A stretch of DNA of 64,000 nucleotides from Streptomyces sp. NBC_00691 (GTDB lineage Bacteria; Actinomycetota; Actinomycetes; Streptomycetales; Streptomycetaceae), in NCBI RefSeq assembly GCF_036226665.1, contig NZ_CP109007.1:5823501-5887500 (forward strand). Direction: 5' to 3'. The position numbers and the translations under genes are program-made. Under the pieces are notes generated by a model that was given only the letters and a program-made list of their open reading frames with translations, was not told the origin of the DNA and did no database searches. How positions within the stretch are numbered: position 1 is the first letter of the stretch; every line of letters starts with the position of its first letter. Shown piece by piece: positions 56,201 to 64,000 of the stretch.

Positions 56201-57576
56201 CGTCCCGTAGTCCCCGCGCGACGGCCCGCCCCTCCTCGGAGGGGCGGGCCGTCGCCCGTACCCAAACGCTTCTCCCGGGCAGGGACGGCATCGGCACGGT
56301 CCGTCGCACGACCCTCCCCGGCGGCCTCCGGATCGTCACCGAGACCCTTCCGTCCGTGCGCTCCGCCACCTTCGGCATCTGGGCGCACGTCGGATCCCGC
56401 GACGAGACCCCGGCGCTCAACGGCGCCACCCACTACCTGGAGCACCTCCTCTTCAAGGGCACCCACAAGCGGTCCGCCCTCGACATCTCCGCCGCGATCG
56501 ACGCGGTCGGCGGCGAGATGAACGCCTTCACGGCGAAGGAGTACACCTGCTACTACGCCCGGGTCCTCGACACCGACCTGCCGCTGGCGATCGACGTCGT
56601 CTGCGACATGCTCACGGGCTCGCTCATCCTCGACGAGGACGTGGACGCCGAGCGCGGCGTCATCCTCGAAGAGATCGCGATGACCGAGGACGACCCCGGT
56701 GACGTCGTGCACGAGCTCTTCGCGCAGACGATGTTCGGCGACACCCCGCTGGGCCGCCCGGTCCTCGGCACCGTCGACACCGTCAACGCGCTCAGCCGCG
56801 GCCAGATCGCCCGCTTCTACAAGAAGCACTACGACCCGACCCACCTGGTCGTGGCCGCGGCGGGCAACGTCGACCACGCCACGGTGGTACGCCAGGTCCG
56901 CCGGGCCTTCGAGAAGGCCGGCGCCCTCACCCGTACCGACGCCGCACCCGTCGCCCCGCGCGACGGCCTGCGCACCCTCCGGACGGCGGGCCGCGTCGAG
57001 CTCCTGAACCGCAAGACCGAGCAGGCCCACGTCGTCCTCGGCATGCCGGGTCTGGCCCGCACCGACGAGCGCCGCTGGGCCCTGGGCGTGCTGAACACCG
57101 CCCTCGGCGGCGGCATGTCCTCCCGCCTCTTCCAGGAGGTCCGTGAGAAGCGCGGTCTGGCCTACAGCGTGTACTCGTACACCTCGGGCTTCGCCGACTG
57201 CGGCCTCTTCGGGGTGTACGCGGGCTGCCGCCCGGGCCAGGTCCACGACGTCCTCAAGATCTGCCGCGACGAGCTCCACAAGGTGGCGTCCGACGGCCTC
57301 ACGGACGACGAGATCGCCCGCGCCGTCGGCCAGCTCTCCGGTTCCACCGTGCTCGGCCTCGAGGACACCGGCGCGCTGATGAACCGCATCGGCAAGAGCG
57401 AGCTGTGCTGGGGCACCCAGATGTCGGTCGACGACATGCTGGACCGGATCGCCGCCGTCACCCCGGACGAGGTCCGGCAGGTCGCCCGCGATGTACTGGA
57501 CCAGCGGCCCTCGCTCTCGGTGATCGGCCCGCTGAAGGACAAGCAGGCGGACCGCCTCCACCAAGCGGTCTCCTGA
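56197..57576 (+). CDS. M16 family zinc peptidase
   Basis: A 459-residue insulinase-type (pitrilysin-family) metalloprotease. The inverted zinc motif HYLEH (His79, Glu82, His83) and the distal ligand Glu in ERGVILEEIAM are visible, and the inactive C-terminal half has the R-Y/ FQEVREKRGLAYSVYSY pattern. The first 25 residues are Arg/Ser-rich. Its GTG lies on the pnp stop codon (GTGA), so it is coupled to pnp. This linkage with pnp and dapB is conserved in Streptomyces, where a related gene is called pepR. Confidence 0.9.
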   Translation: MTSRSPRATARPSSEGRAVARTQTLLPGRDGIGTVRRTTLPGGLRIVTETLPSVRSATFGIWAHVGSRDETPALNGATHYLEHLLFKGTHKRSALDISAAIDAVGGEMNAFTAKEYTCYYARVLDTDLPLAIDVVCDMLTGSLILDEDVDAERGVILEEIAMTEDDPGDVVHELFAQTMFGDTPLGRPVLGTVDTVNALSRGQIARFYKKHYDPTHLVVAAAGNVDHATVVRQVRRAFEKAGALTRTDAAPVAPRDGLRTLRTAGRVELLNRKTEQAHVVLGMPGLARTDERRWALGVLNTALGGGMSSRLFQEVREKRGLAYSVYSYTSGFADCGLFGVYAGCRPGQVHDVLKICRDELHKVASDGLTDDEIARAVGQLSGSTVLGLEDTGALMNRIGKSELCWGTQMSVDDMLDRIAAVTPDEVRQVARDVLDQRPSLSVIGPLKDKQADRLHQAVS

Positions 57577-57602
57577 CCCACGAGTCCCTTTAAGGAAGAG
57601 CA

Positions 57603-58355
57603 ATGAGCAAGCTGCGCGTGGCGGTCCTCGGGGCCAAGGGCCGTATCGGCTCCGAGGCCGTGAGGGCCGTCGAGGCCGCCGAGGACATGGAACTGGTCGC
57701 GGCCCTCGGCCGTGGGGACGAGCTGACGTCGCTCACCGAGGCGGGCGCCCAGGTGGTCGTCGAGCTGACGACCCCGGCCTCGGTCATGGAGAACCTCGAC
57801 TTCTGCGTGAGCCACGGCATCCACGCGGTCGTCGGCACCACCGGCTGGAACGAGGAGCGCCTCGCGCAGCTGCGGACCCGGCTCGCCGCCTCCCCGGAGA
57901 CCGGCGTCCTCATCGCTCCGAACTTCTCCATCGGCGCGGTCCTCACCATGAAGTTCGCCCAGATCGCGGCCCCGTACTTCGAGTCCGTCGAGGTCGTCGA
58001 ACTGCACCACCCGCACAAGGTGGACGCCCCCTCCGGCACCGCCGCCCGGACGGCCCAGCTGATCGCCTCGGCCCGCGCCCAGGCGGGTCTCGGCCCTCAG
58101 CCCGACGCGACCGAGACCGCCCTGGACGGCGCGCGCGGCGCGGACGTCGACGGCGTGCGGGTCCACTCGGTGCGCCTGGCGGGCCTTCTGGCCCACCAGG
58201 AGGTGCTGCTCGGCGGCGAGGGCGAGACCCTCACCGTCCGGCACGACTCGCTGCACCACTCCAGCTTCATGCCGGGCATCCTTCTGGGCGCCCGCCGTGT
58301 CATCAGCACTCCGGGCCTCACCTTCGGCCTGGAGAACTTCCTGGACCTGGGCTGA
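57603..58355 (+). CDS. dapB: 4-hydroxy-tetrahydrodipicolinate reductase
   Basis: The 250-residue NAD(P)H enzyme of the lysine/diaminopimelate pathway, with LGAKGRIG binding the nucleotide, VGTTGW, APNFSIGAVL and HHPHKVDAPSGTA, which carries the catalytic His pair and Lys. It begins 26 bp after the M16 gene with AAGGAAG upstream. dapA is at 60731. Both feed cell-wall and lysine synthesis. Confidence 0.96.
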   Translation: MSKLRVAVLGAKGRIGSEAVRAVEAAEDMELVAALGRGDELTSLTEAGAQVVVELTTPASVMENLDFCVSHGIHAVVGTTGWNEERLAQLRTRLAASPETGVLIAPNFSIGAVLTMKFAQIAAPYFESVEVVELHHPHKVDAPSGTAARTAQLIASARAQAGLGPQPDATETALDGARGADVDGVRVHSVRLAGLLAHQEVLLGGEGETLTVRHDSLHHSSFMPGILLGARRVISTPGLTFGLENFLDLG

Positions 58356-58360
58356 CGGCG

Positions 58361-58813
58361 ATGGGCGGAAAGATCACGTACGTCTTCCTCTCCACCGTGC
58401 TCGTACTCGTCTTCGGAGTGGTGGCGATGGAGGGCGTCCTGCTGCTCCTCACGGGCGAGCCGGCCGCCATGGGCATGGGCGCGGTGGCGTTCCTGCTGCC
58501 CGCGGTCGGCGGCTGGTTCCTCTGGAAGAACACCCGGTTCGCCCGTCAGGCGGGCCGCCTCGCCACCGAACTGGAGGCGGAGGGCGGCCTGCCCGTCGAC
58601 GAGCTGAAGCGCACCGAGGGCGGCCGGATCGACCGCGACTCGGCCGACGAGGTCTTCGCCCGGCGCAAGGCCGAGACGGAGGACACGCCGGACGACTGGC
58701 GCTGCTGGTTCCGGCTCGCGGTCGCCTACCACGACGCCCGCGACACCCCGCGGGCCCGGAAGGCGATGCAGCGGGCCATCGCCCTCCACGAAGGGCGTCC
58801 GGTCAGCATGTAG
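58361..58813 (+). CDS. Small membrane protein with tetratricopeptide-like tail
   Basis: A 150-residue protein with two N-terminal spans (about 5-26 and 33-50), then a soluble part ending DDWRCWFRLAVAYHDARDTPRARKAMQRAIALH, a single TPR-like helix pair. It starts 5 bp after dapB without a clear ribosome binding site, so it is probably coupled to dapB. The function is unknown. Its 3' end overlaps the convergent gene at 58803 by 11 bases. Confidence 0.78.
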   Translation: MGGKITYVFLSTVLVLVFGVVAMEGVLLLLTGEPAAMGMGAVAFLLPAVGGWFLWKNTRFARQAGRLATELEAEGGLPVDELKRTEGGRIDRDSADEVFARRKAETEDTPDDWRCWFRLAVAYHDARDTPRARKAMQRAIALHEGRPVSM

Positions 58814-59363
58814 CGGGCGGGGTGACGCCGTACTCGGCGTTCCAGGCCTCGACCGTGTCGGCCGCCCGGTCGAAGGCCTCGACACGGGAGAGGAAGTCGG
58901 CGTTGTGGTCGGTGAGCAGCATCAGCTCCTCACCGCCCCGCCGGCCGAGCACCAGGGCCTGGCCCTGGACCGTACGGGGGAGCCCCAGCCAGCGCACCGG
59001 CTGCTGGACGGTCCGTACGGAGGTCACCTTCGCCCAGGGCACGGTGACGGTCGTGAAGAAGGCCGCGCGGCGGATGCCGGCGCGGCTCACCCAGGTGCCC
59101 ATGCGCAGCATCCGCAGGGCGGCCAGGATGACGAGTACGGCGGTGGCCAGGGTGGCGGCCCCACCGCTGAATCCCCCGGCCGCGGTGATGATCACCGCGG
59201 CCAGGAGGACGAACGAGGCCAGCAGCAGCGCGAGCGCCGCCGCCCCGACCCGCCAGGACCCCGGACGGTACGGACGACGCCACTGGTCGTGGTCGTCGAA
59301 CGGCAGGGCGATGTGGTCGGTCGTGTCAAAAGCACGGTCGGCCGTCAGAAAGGGCAGGGGCAC
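58803..59363 (-). CDS. Membrane protein with bacterial PH-like domain
   Basis: A 186-residue protein. An N-terminal region WRRPYRPGSWRVGAAALALLLA leads into two hydrophobic segments (about 40-64 and 68-85), followed by a PH-like beta domain with TWVSRAGIRRAAFFTTVTVPWAKVTSVRTVQQ. This layout is common in Streptomyces PH-domain membrane proteins. It is convergent with the dapB-linked gene and overlaps it by 11 bp. No functional data can be inferred from the context. Confidence 0.8.
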   Translation of the reverse strand: MPLPFLTADRAFDTTDHIALPFDDHDQWRRPYRPGSWRVGAAALALLLASFVLLAAVIITAAGGFSGGAATLATAVLVILAALRMLRMGTWVSRAGIRRAAFFTTVTVPWAKVTSVRTVQQPVRWLGLPRTVQGQALVLGRRGGEELMLLTDHNADFLSRVEAFDRAADTVEAWNAEYGVTPPATC

Positions 59364-59417
59364 GACAGGTCCTCACTTACAGGCACGCTCGAAGGGGCGA
59401 TGCCCGGTGAGGCTACC

Positions 59418-59657
59418 TCAGCGGTTGTCGGAGGCTTCGGACTGCTGCTGACGAGTGGCGGAGTCGCCCGCCTGAAGGGACGGCATCCCGAAGATCAACG
59501 AGCCCACGAGGCCGGCCACCACGGTCAGCCCCAGCAGGGTACGGCCCACGATCTGCGAGGCGCCGAGACGCTCCCGGGGCGGTGGAGTGACGTTACTGCG
59601 GAAGTGGTCGGCCTCCGCGACGAACGCGAACGGTACGGCCTCTCGCCGGCTGAACAT
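59418..59657 (-). CDS. Small membrane protein, unknown function
   Basis: A 79-residue protein starting MFSRREAVPFAFVAEADHFRSNV, with one span (about 44-64, LLGLTVVAGLVGSLIFGMP) and a Gln/Ser-rich polar tail. The ATG at 59657 is chosen because GAGGAGAG lies about 8 bp upstream; an ATG 36 bp further out would lie across this site. It is divergent from thyX with about 155 bp between starts. Confidence 0.75.
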   Translation of the reverse strand: MFSRREAVPFAFVAEADHFRSNVTPPPRERLGASQIVGRTLLGLTVVAGLVGSLIFGMPSLQAGDSATRQQQSEASDNR

Positions 59658-59717
59658 CAGGGCCACTCTCCTCGGGTCGTCGTCATGCGTCACAGGTACA
59701 GACGACAGAACCGAGGT

Positions 59718-59739
59718 TTTGGTGCCCTATTTCACCAAA
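59718..59739. promoter_or_regulatory. Operator-like dyad in the thyX divergent region
   Basis: TTTGGTG-N8-CACCAAA, a perfect 7-bp dyad with AT-rich centre, lies between the small membrane gene and thyX and could regulate either. No known regulator site was matched. Confidence 0.4.
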
Positions 59740-59772
59740 GCAGCCGAATCTCATCCTCCGGTAGGACGTCGT

Positions 59773-59778
59773 TAGAGT
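59773..59778 (+). promoter_or_regulatory. Candidate -10 box of thyX
   Basis: TAGAGT 35 bp before the thyX GTG. No clear -35 was found at 17-18 bp. Confidence 0.35.
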
Positions 59779-59812
59779 GGGCGACTGCAACAGCCGATTG
59801 GAAGGACCGCTG

Positions 59813-60553
59813 GTGAGCGACAGCCCCACCGAGAACGTCAAGATCGACTTCCGGAGCGACGTCACCGTCGACCTGGTCAAGAGCGCGGCGGCCGACTCCG
59901 ACGTCCTCTGGGCGGCCCGGGTCTCCACGGCGGGCGAGCAGTCCCTCGAGGAGCTCCAGAAGGACCCGGAGCGCTCGAAGGGCCTCATCAACTACCTGAT
60001 GCGCGATCGGCACGGCAGCCCGTTCGAGCACAACTCGATGACGTTCTTCATCAGCGCGCCGATCTTCGTGTTCCGCGAGTTCATGCGGCACCGCGTGGGC
60101 TGGTCGTACAACGAGGAATCGGGCCGCTACAGGGAGCTCCAGCCGGTCTTCTACGTCCCGGACACCTCCCGCAAGCTCGTCCAGGAGGGGCGCCCCGGCA
60201 AGTACGTCTTCGTCGACGGCACCCAGGAGCAGCACGACCTGGTCAGCCGCACGATGGAGGACTCGTACCGTCAGGCGTACGCCACCTACCAGGAGATGCT
60301 CGCCGCCGGCGTCGCCCGCGAGGTCGCCCGGTCGGTCCTTCCCGTCGGTCTCTTCTCCTCGATGTACGCCACCTGCAACGCGCGCTCGCTGATGCACTTC
60401 CTCGGTCTGCGCACCCAGCACGAGCTGGCCGCGGTCCCGTCCTTCCCGCAGCGGGAGATCGAGATGGTCGGCGAGAAGATGGAAGAGCACTGGGCACGGC
60501 TGATGCCACTGACCCACGCGGCCTTCAACAAGAACGGCCGTGTGGCCCCATAG
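59813..60553 (+). CDS. thyX: Flavin-dependent thymidylate synthase ThyX
   Basis: A 246-residue FAD enzyme making dTMP from dUMP with NADPH and methylene-tetrahydrofolate. The ThyX motif is RHRVGWSYNEESGR starting at residue 92, which has eight residues between RHR and Ser (RHRX8S) rather than the usual seven, a known variant. NARSLMHFLGLRTQHELA is the conserved C-terminal substrate site. The start is GTG with GGAAGGA; upstream in-frame residues are dropped. Many Streptomyces carry thyX rather than relying on thyA alone. Confidence 0.95.
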   Translation: MSDSPTENVKIDFRSDVTVDLVKSAAADSDVLWAARVSTAGEQSLEELQKDPERSKGLINYLMRDRHGSPFEHNSMTFFISAPIFVFREFMRHRVGWSYNEESGRYRELQPVFYVPDTSRKLVQEGRPGKYVFVDGTQEQHDLVSRTMEDSYRQAYATYQEMLAAGVAREVARSVLPVGLFSSMYATCNARSLMHFLGLRTQHELAAVPSFPQREIEMVGEKMEEHWARLMPLTHAAFNKNGRVAP

Positions 60554-60590
60554 GGCACAGATGTCCGAACCCTCGAGTGAAGTGTCCGTA

Positions 60591-60620
60591 TTGCGACGTT
60601 TCACGAAGTTCATCTAGGCT
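60591..60620 (+). promoter_or_regulatory. Candidate promoter before the dapA leader hairpin
   Basis: TTGCGA (60591-60596) and TAGGCT (60615-60620) with 18-bp spacing. Transcripts from it would meet the hairpin at 60632 within a few bases. Confidence 0.45.
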
Positions 60621-60631
60621 GATCAAACGGA

Positions 60632-60669
60632 CCCGGCGCTGCCTGAACCCCCGAGCAGGCAGCGCCGGG
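60632..60669 (+). terminator. thyX terminator or dapA attenuator
   Basis: A perfect 14-bp stem CCCGGCGCTGCCTG with its complement and a 10-nt loop, followed by a pyrimidine run CTCCCTTTCTCC. Confidence 0.85.
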
Positions 60670-60717
60670 CTCCCTTTCTCCTGTCCCCCTCAGGGACACC
60701 CGGCGCTGAGCAGCGAG

Positions 60718-60723
60718 TAGCGT
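60718..60723 (+). promoter_or_regulatory. -10 box of leaderless dapA
   Basis: TAGCGT ends 7 bp before the dapA ATG; no Shine-Dalgarno is present. This is a second promoter downstream of the hairpin. Confidence 0.45.
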
Positions 60724-60730
60724 GTTACCC

Positions 60731-61630
60731 ATGGCTCCGATCTCCACTCCGCAGACCCCCTTCGGGCGGGTCCTCACCGCCATGGTCACGCCCTTCACGG
60801 CGGACGGCGCACTCGACCTCGACGGTGCCCAGCGACTGGCCACCCATCTGGTGGACGCAGGCAACGACGGCCTCGTCGTCAACGGCACCACCGGCGAGTC
60901 CCCCACCACCAGCGACGCGGAGAAATCGGAGCTGGTACGAGCGGTACTGGACGCGGTCGGCGACCGCGCCCACGTCGTGGCCGGCGTCGGCACCAACGAC
61001 ACCCACCACTCCCTCGAGCTGGCCCGCACCGCCGAGCGCGACGGCGCGCACGGCCTGCTCGCCGTCACCCCGTACTACAACAAGCCCTCGCAAGAAGGCC
61101 TGTACCGGCACTTCTCGGCCATCGCCGACGCCACCGAGCTCCCGGTGATGCTCTACGACATCCCCGGCCGCAGCGGCGTCCCCATCGACACCGAGACGCT
61201 CGTCCGGCTCGCCGAGCACCCGCGCGTCGTCGCCAACAAGGACGCCAAGGGCGACCTCGGCCGCGCCAGCTGGGCCATCGCCCGCTCCGGCCTCGCCTGG
61301 TACTCCGGCGACGACATGCTCAACCTGCCCCTGCTCTCCGTCGGCGCCTGCGGCTTCGTCTCCGTCGTGGGCCACGTCGTCACCCCGGAGCTCCGCGCCC
61401 TGCTCGACGCCCACCTCGGCGGCGAGATCCAGAAGGCCACCGAGATCCACCAGAAGCTGCTCCCGGTCTACACCGGGATGTTCCGCACCCAGGGCGTCAT
61501 GACCACCAAGGCCGCCCTCGCCCTCCAGGGCCTCCCGGCCGGCCCCCTGCGGCTGCCCCTCGTGGAGCTGTCTCCCCAGGAGACCGAGCAGCTCAAGATC
61601 GACCTGGCCGCCGGCGGGGTAGAGCTCTGA
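60731..61630 (+). CDS. dapA: 4-hydroxy-tetrahydrodipicolinate synthase
   Basis: A 299-residue TIM-barrel aldolase condensing pyruvate with aspartate semialdehyde in the lysine/diaminopimelate pathway. Features are GTTGESPT, TPYYNKP (Tyr115/116), the YDIPGR loop and the Schiff-base Lys170 in VANKDAKGD. The ATG at 60731 is preferred over GTG 60722, which overlaps the -10-like box. Confidence 0.96.
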   Translation: MAPISTPQTPFGRVLTAMVTPFTADGALDLDGAQRLATHLVDAGNDGLVVNGTTGESPTTSDAEKSELVRAVLDAVGDRAHVVAGVGTNDTHHSLELARTAERDGAHGLLAVTPYYNKPSQEGLYRHFSAIADATELPVMLYDIPGRSGVPIDTETLVRLAEHPRVVANKDAKGDLGRASWAIARSGLAWYSGDDMLNLPLLSVGACGFVSVVGHVVTPELRALLDAHLGGEIQKATEIHQKLLPVYTGMFRTQGVMTTKAALALQGLPAGPLRLPLVELSPQETEQLKIDLAAGGVEL

Positions 61631-61729
61631 CAACGGACTTCACAACTGAACACTGACAACAGCAAGTGCACGAATGTCATGCGCGCCACGTGCCAAGAGG
61701 TACGTGGCGTGCGTGGTGAGGAGAGTCTT

Positions 61730-63415
61730 TTGAGTCATCCGCATCCTGAACTCGGTGCCCCGCCGAAGCTGCCGAAGGGCGCCCTGCGCGTCATCCCGCT
61801 CGGCGGGCTCGGCGAAATCGGCCGGAACATGACGGTCTTCGAATTCGACGGCCGTCTGCTCATCGTCGACTGCGGCGTCCTCTTCCCCGAAGAGGAGCAG
61901 CCGGGCGTCGACCTGATCCTCCCGGACTTCACGATCATCCGGGACCGCCTCGACGACATCGAAGGCATCGTGCTCACGCACGGCCACGAGGACCACATCG
62001 GTGCCGTCCCCTACCTGCTCCGGCTCAAGCCGGACATCCCGCTGATCGGCTCCAAGCTGACCCTCGCGCTCATCGAGGCCAAGCTCCAGGAGCACCGCAT
62101 CCGCCCCTATACCCTCGAGGTGAAGGAGGGCGACCGGGAGGTCCTGGGCTCGTTCGACTGCGAGTTCATCGCGGTCAACCACTCCATCCCGGACGCGCTC
62201 GCGGTCGCGATCCGCACCCCCGCGGGCATGGCCGTCGCCACCGGCGACTTCAAGATGGACCAGCTCCCGCTGGACGGCCGCCTCACCGACCTCCACGCCT
62301 TCGCGCGGCTGAGCGAGGAAGGCATCGACCTTCTTCTCTCGGACTCCACGAACGCCGAGGTCCCGGGCTTCGTCCCGCCGGAGAAGGACATCTCCAACGT
62401 CCTGCGCACGGTCTTCGCGAACGCCCAGAAGCGCATCATCGTGGCCAGCTTCGCCAGCCACGTGCACCGCATCCAGCAGATCCTCGACGCCGCCCACGAG
62501 TACGGCCGCAGGGTCGCCTTCGTCGGCCGCTCGATGGTCCGCAACATGGGCATCGCCCGTGACCTGGGCTACCTCCGGGTCCCGGCCGGTCTCGTCGTGG
62601 ACGTGAAGACCCTCGACGACCTGCCGGACGACGAGGTCGTGCTGGTCTGCACGGGTTCCCAGGGCGAGCCGATGGCGGCCCTGTCCCGCATGGCCAACCG
62701 CGACCACCAGATCCGGATCGTCCCCGGCGACACCGTGATCCTTGCGTCGTCCCTGATCCCGGGCAACGAGAACGCGGTCTACCGCGTGATCAACGGCCTG
62801 ACCCGCTGGGGCGCCCACGTCGTCCACAAGGGCAACGCCAAGGTCCACGTCTCGGGTCACGCCTCGGCCGGCGAGCTGCTGTACTTCTACAACATCTGCC
62901 GCCCGAAGAACCTCATGCCGGTCCACGGCGAATGGCGCCACCTCCGCGCCAACGCCGAGCTCGGCGCGATGACGGGTATCCCCAAGGACCACATCGTCAT
63001 CGCCGAGGACGGCGTCGTCGTCGACCTGGTCGACGGCCGCGCCCGCATCACCGGCAAGGTCCAGGCGGGTTACGTGTACGTCGACGGCCTCTCGGTCGGC
63101 GACGTCACCGAGAGCTCCCTCAAGGACCGCCGGATCCTCGGCGAGGAGGGCATCATCTCGGTCTTCGTCGTGGTCGACTCCTCGACGGGCAAGATCGTGG
63201 GCGGCCCCCACGTCCACGCCCGTGGCTCGGGCATCGACGACTCCGCGTTCGACGCGGTGCTCCCGAAGATCGACCAGGCCCTGAACAAGTCGTTCCAGGA
63301 CGGCGTCGTGGAACCCCACCAGCTCCAGCAGCTGATCCGCCGCAGCGTCGGCAAGTGGGTCTCCGACACCTACCGCCGGCGCCCGATGATCCTCCCGGTC
63401 GTCGTCGAGGTCTGA
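61730..63415 (+). CDS. rnj: Ribonuclease J
   Basis: A 561-residue beta-CASP ribonuclease with both endonuclease and 5' exonuclease activity in family members. Motifs are THGHEDHIG (H84, H86, D88, H89), TGDFKMD, the beta-CASP DSTNAEVPG and VHVSGHAS. The start is TTG at 61730 (SHPHPELGAPPKLPKG), with GAGGAGAG about 7 bp upstream; an ATG further out at 61679 would add non-conserved residues. Streptomyces RNase J is involved in RNA turnover and development. It lies directly upstream of the rRNA operon, separated by its terminator. Confidence 0.94.
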   Translation: MSHPHPELGAPPKLPKGALRVIPLGGLGEIGRNMTVFEFDGRLLIVDCGVLFPEEEQPGVDLILPDFTIIRDRLDDIEGIVLTHGHEDHIGAVPYLLRLKPDIPLIGSKLTLALIEAKLQEHRIRPYTLEVKEGDREVLGSFDCEFIAVNHSIPDALAVAIRTPAGMAVATGDFKMDQLPLDGRLTDLHAFARLSEEGIDLLLSDSTNAEVPGFVPPEKDISNVLRTVFANAQKRIIVASFASHVHRIQQILDAAHEYGRRVAFVGRSMVRNMGIARDLGYLRVPAGLVVDVKTLDDLPDDEVVLVCTGSQGEPMAALSRMANRDHQIRIVPGDTVILASSLIPGNENAVYRVINGLTRWGAHVVHKGNAKVHVSGHASAGELLYFYNICRPKNLMPVHGEWRHLRANAELGAMTGIPKDHIVIAEDGVVVDLVDGRARITGKVQAGYVYVDGLSVGDVTESSLKDRRILGEEGIISVFVVVDSSTGKIVGGPHVHARGSGIDDSAFDAVLPKIDQALNKSFQDGVVEPHQLQQLIRRSVGKWVSDTYRRRPMILPVVVEV

Positions 63416-63445
63416 CAGGTCCGACAGCCTGACCAGCGCAGCACC

Positions 63446-63485
63446 GGAGCGGGGCCCCTCGATTTGCATCGGGGCGCCCCGCTCC
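63446..63485 (+). terminator. Terminator after RNase J
   Basis: A strong hairpin GGAGCGGGGC-CCCTCGAT paired with ATCGGGGC-GCCCCGCTCC and a TTGC loop, isolating the rRNA promoters downstream. Confidence 0.85.
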
Positions 63486-63544
63486 AGTACGTTTACGGCT
63501 CCGCCAGAACGGGAAGCCCGAGCGCCGACGTGCGCCCGAACGCT

Positions 63545-63671
63545 TCACCGGGAGGCAGGAAAACCGACTCAGATCTTCTGATAAAGTCGGAACCGCCGAA
63601 AGGCCCCCGAAGTGAAAACAAAAGGGACCGGAAAGCACCGAGGAAATCGGATCGAAAAGATCTGATAGAGT
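63545..63671 (+). promoter_or_regulatory. Two tandem rRNA promoters
   Basis: Near-identical promoter cores recur: TCTGATAAAGTCGGAA with TAAAGT at 63582-63587, and TCTGATAGAGTCGGAA with TAGAGT at 63666-63671, about 84 bp apart. The -35 regions read GAAAAC and GAAATC, not the consensus, with 17-bp spacing. Streptomyces rRNA operons have several tandem promoters, and this is the usual layout. The whole stretch 63486-63946 is non-coding and AT-richer than the genes. Confidence 0.65.
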
Positions 63672-63742
63672 CGGAAACGCAAGACCGAAGGGAAGCCCGG
63701 AGGAAAGCCCGAGAGGGTGAGTACAAAGGAAGCATCCGTTCC

Positions 63743-63754
63743 TTGAGAACTCAA
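63743..63754 (+). promoter_or_regulatory. Conserved rRNA leader dyad (boxA/antitermination region)
   Basis: TTGAG-AA-CTCAA within the GTTCCTTGAGAACTCAACAG block that is shared by actinobacterial rRNA leaders and resembles the NusB/NusE boxA region, with the following GCGTGCCAAAAATC. Assignment by resemblance. Confidence 0.5.
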
Positions 63755-63860
63755 CAGCGTGCCAAAAATCAACGCCAGATTAGTTGATACCCCGTCCATC
63801 TTCGGATGGCGAGGTTCCTTTGAAAGTCCTGCGGGCCCTTGTGGTTCTGCAGGCAACATA

Positions 63861-63909
63861 CACAGCGAGGACGCTGTGGACAGTCGGCCTTATTCCGGCA
63901 TGACTGTCC
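63861..63909 (+). promoter_or_regulatory. Processing hairpins in the pre-16S leader
   Basis: Two adjoining stems: CACAGCG-AGGA-CGCTGTG (63861-63878) and GGACAGTC...GACTGTCC (63878-63909). They lie just before 16S rRNA, as expected for RNase III or maturation structures in the rRNA leader. Confidence 0.5.
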
Positions 63910-63946
63910 CGCTCAACGCGAGTGTCACCCGATTACGGGTAAACAT

Positions 63947-64000
63947 TCACGGAGAGTTTGATCCTGGCTCAGGACGAACGCTGGCGGCGTGCTTAACACA
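63947..64000 (+). rRNA. rrs: 16S ribosomal RNA, 5' end (continues past the window)
   Basis: The sequence contains AGAGTTTGATCCTGGCTCAG, the universal 16S 5' primer region, followed by GACGAACGCTGGCGGCGTGC. The mature 5' end is placed at the TCACGGAGAG block as in other Streptomyces; only about 54 bases are in the window. Confidence 0.95.

Noticed and set aside
63464..63859. Small ORFs on both strands upstream of 16S rRNA
   Set aside because: They lie in the rRNA promoter and leader region, which has different base composition and known leader motifs; no protein family matches.

Overview
The window is high-GC (about 70% or more) and reads throughout as Streptomyces chromosomal core DNA. Codons mostly end in G or C, GTG and TTG starts are common, several genes look leaderless, and the gene order matches the S. 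coelicolor region running from dxr and ispG through proS, rimP-nusA-infB, truB-ribF, the ESX (type VII secretion) locus with bldB, rpsO-pnp, dapB, thyX, dapA and RNase J. The right edge enters a 16S rRNA gene. Species-level assignment is not attempted.

Layout. 1-8996 is a metabolic stretch: the 3' end of an ATPase-like gene, a PucR regulator, an EamA exporter, an aldehyde dehydrogenase, a long acyl-CoA dehydrogenase and a second-type EPSP synthase. 9031-12846 carries isoprenoid MEP-pathway genes (dxr, ispG) around a site-2 protease (rseP-like). 13058-19312 has two GNAT acetyltransferases, proS, then a minus-strand group (SPFH protein, degenerate antibiotic-kinase homologue, DUF4439 protein, lipoprotein). 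19491-26421 is the classical translation cluster rimP-nusA-ylxR-infB-DUF503-rbfA-truB.

26634-30260 encodes a large protein with a dead trypsin-like domain, a STAND-type NTPase core and a long helical-repeat tail. It sits between truB and ribF and is the best candidate here for an uncharacterised signalling or defence-like system. A 179-bp foldback MITE at 31310-31488 separates ribF from a five-gene minus-strand oligopeptide/nickel-type ABC importer (31485-37274).

37461-53222 is a complete type VII secretion locus: an EspI-like ATPase, an unknown conserved protein, eccE, eccB, mycP, two WXG100 substrates, a BldB-like DUF397 protein, a three-ATPase eccC and eccD. 53404-57576 holds rpsO, pnp and an M16 protease. 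57603-63415 holds dapB, small membrane proteins, thyX, dapA and RNase J (rnj). 63416-64000 is a ribosomal RNA leader with tandem promoters and processing hairpins, ending inside 16S rRNA.

The genes cover translation and RNA turnover (proS, rimP, nusA, infB, rbfA, truB, rpsO, pnp, RNase J), lysine/diaminopimelate and isoprenoid precursors, thymidylate synthesis, peptide uptake and protein export tied to development. Many intergenic spaces carry perfect-stem terminators. The notable unexplained elements are the pseudo-protease STAND protein, the MITE that sits on stop codons, and a chain of three tiny overlapping ORFs in front of infB.
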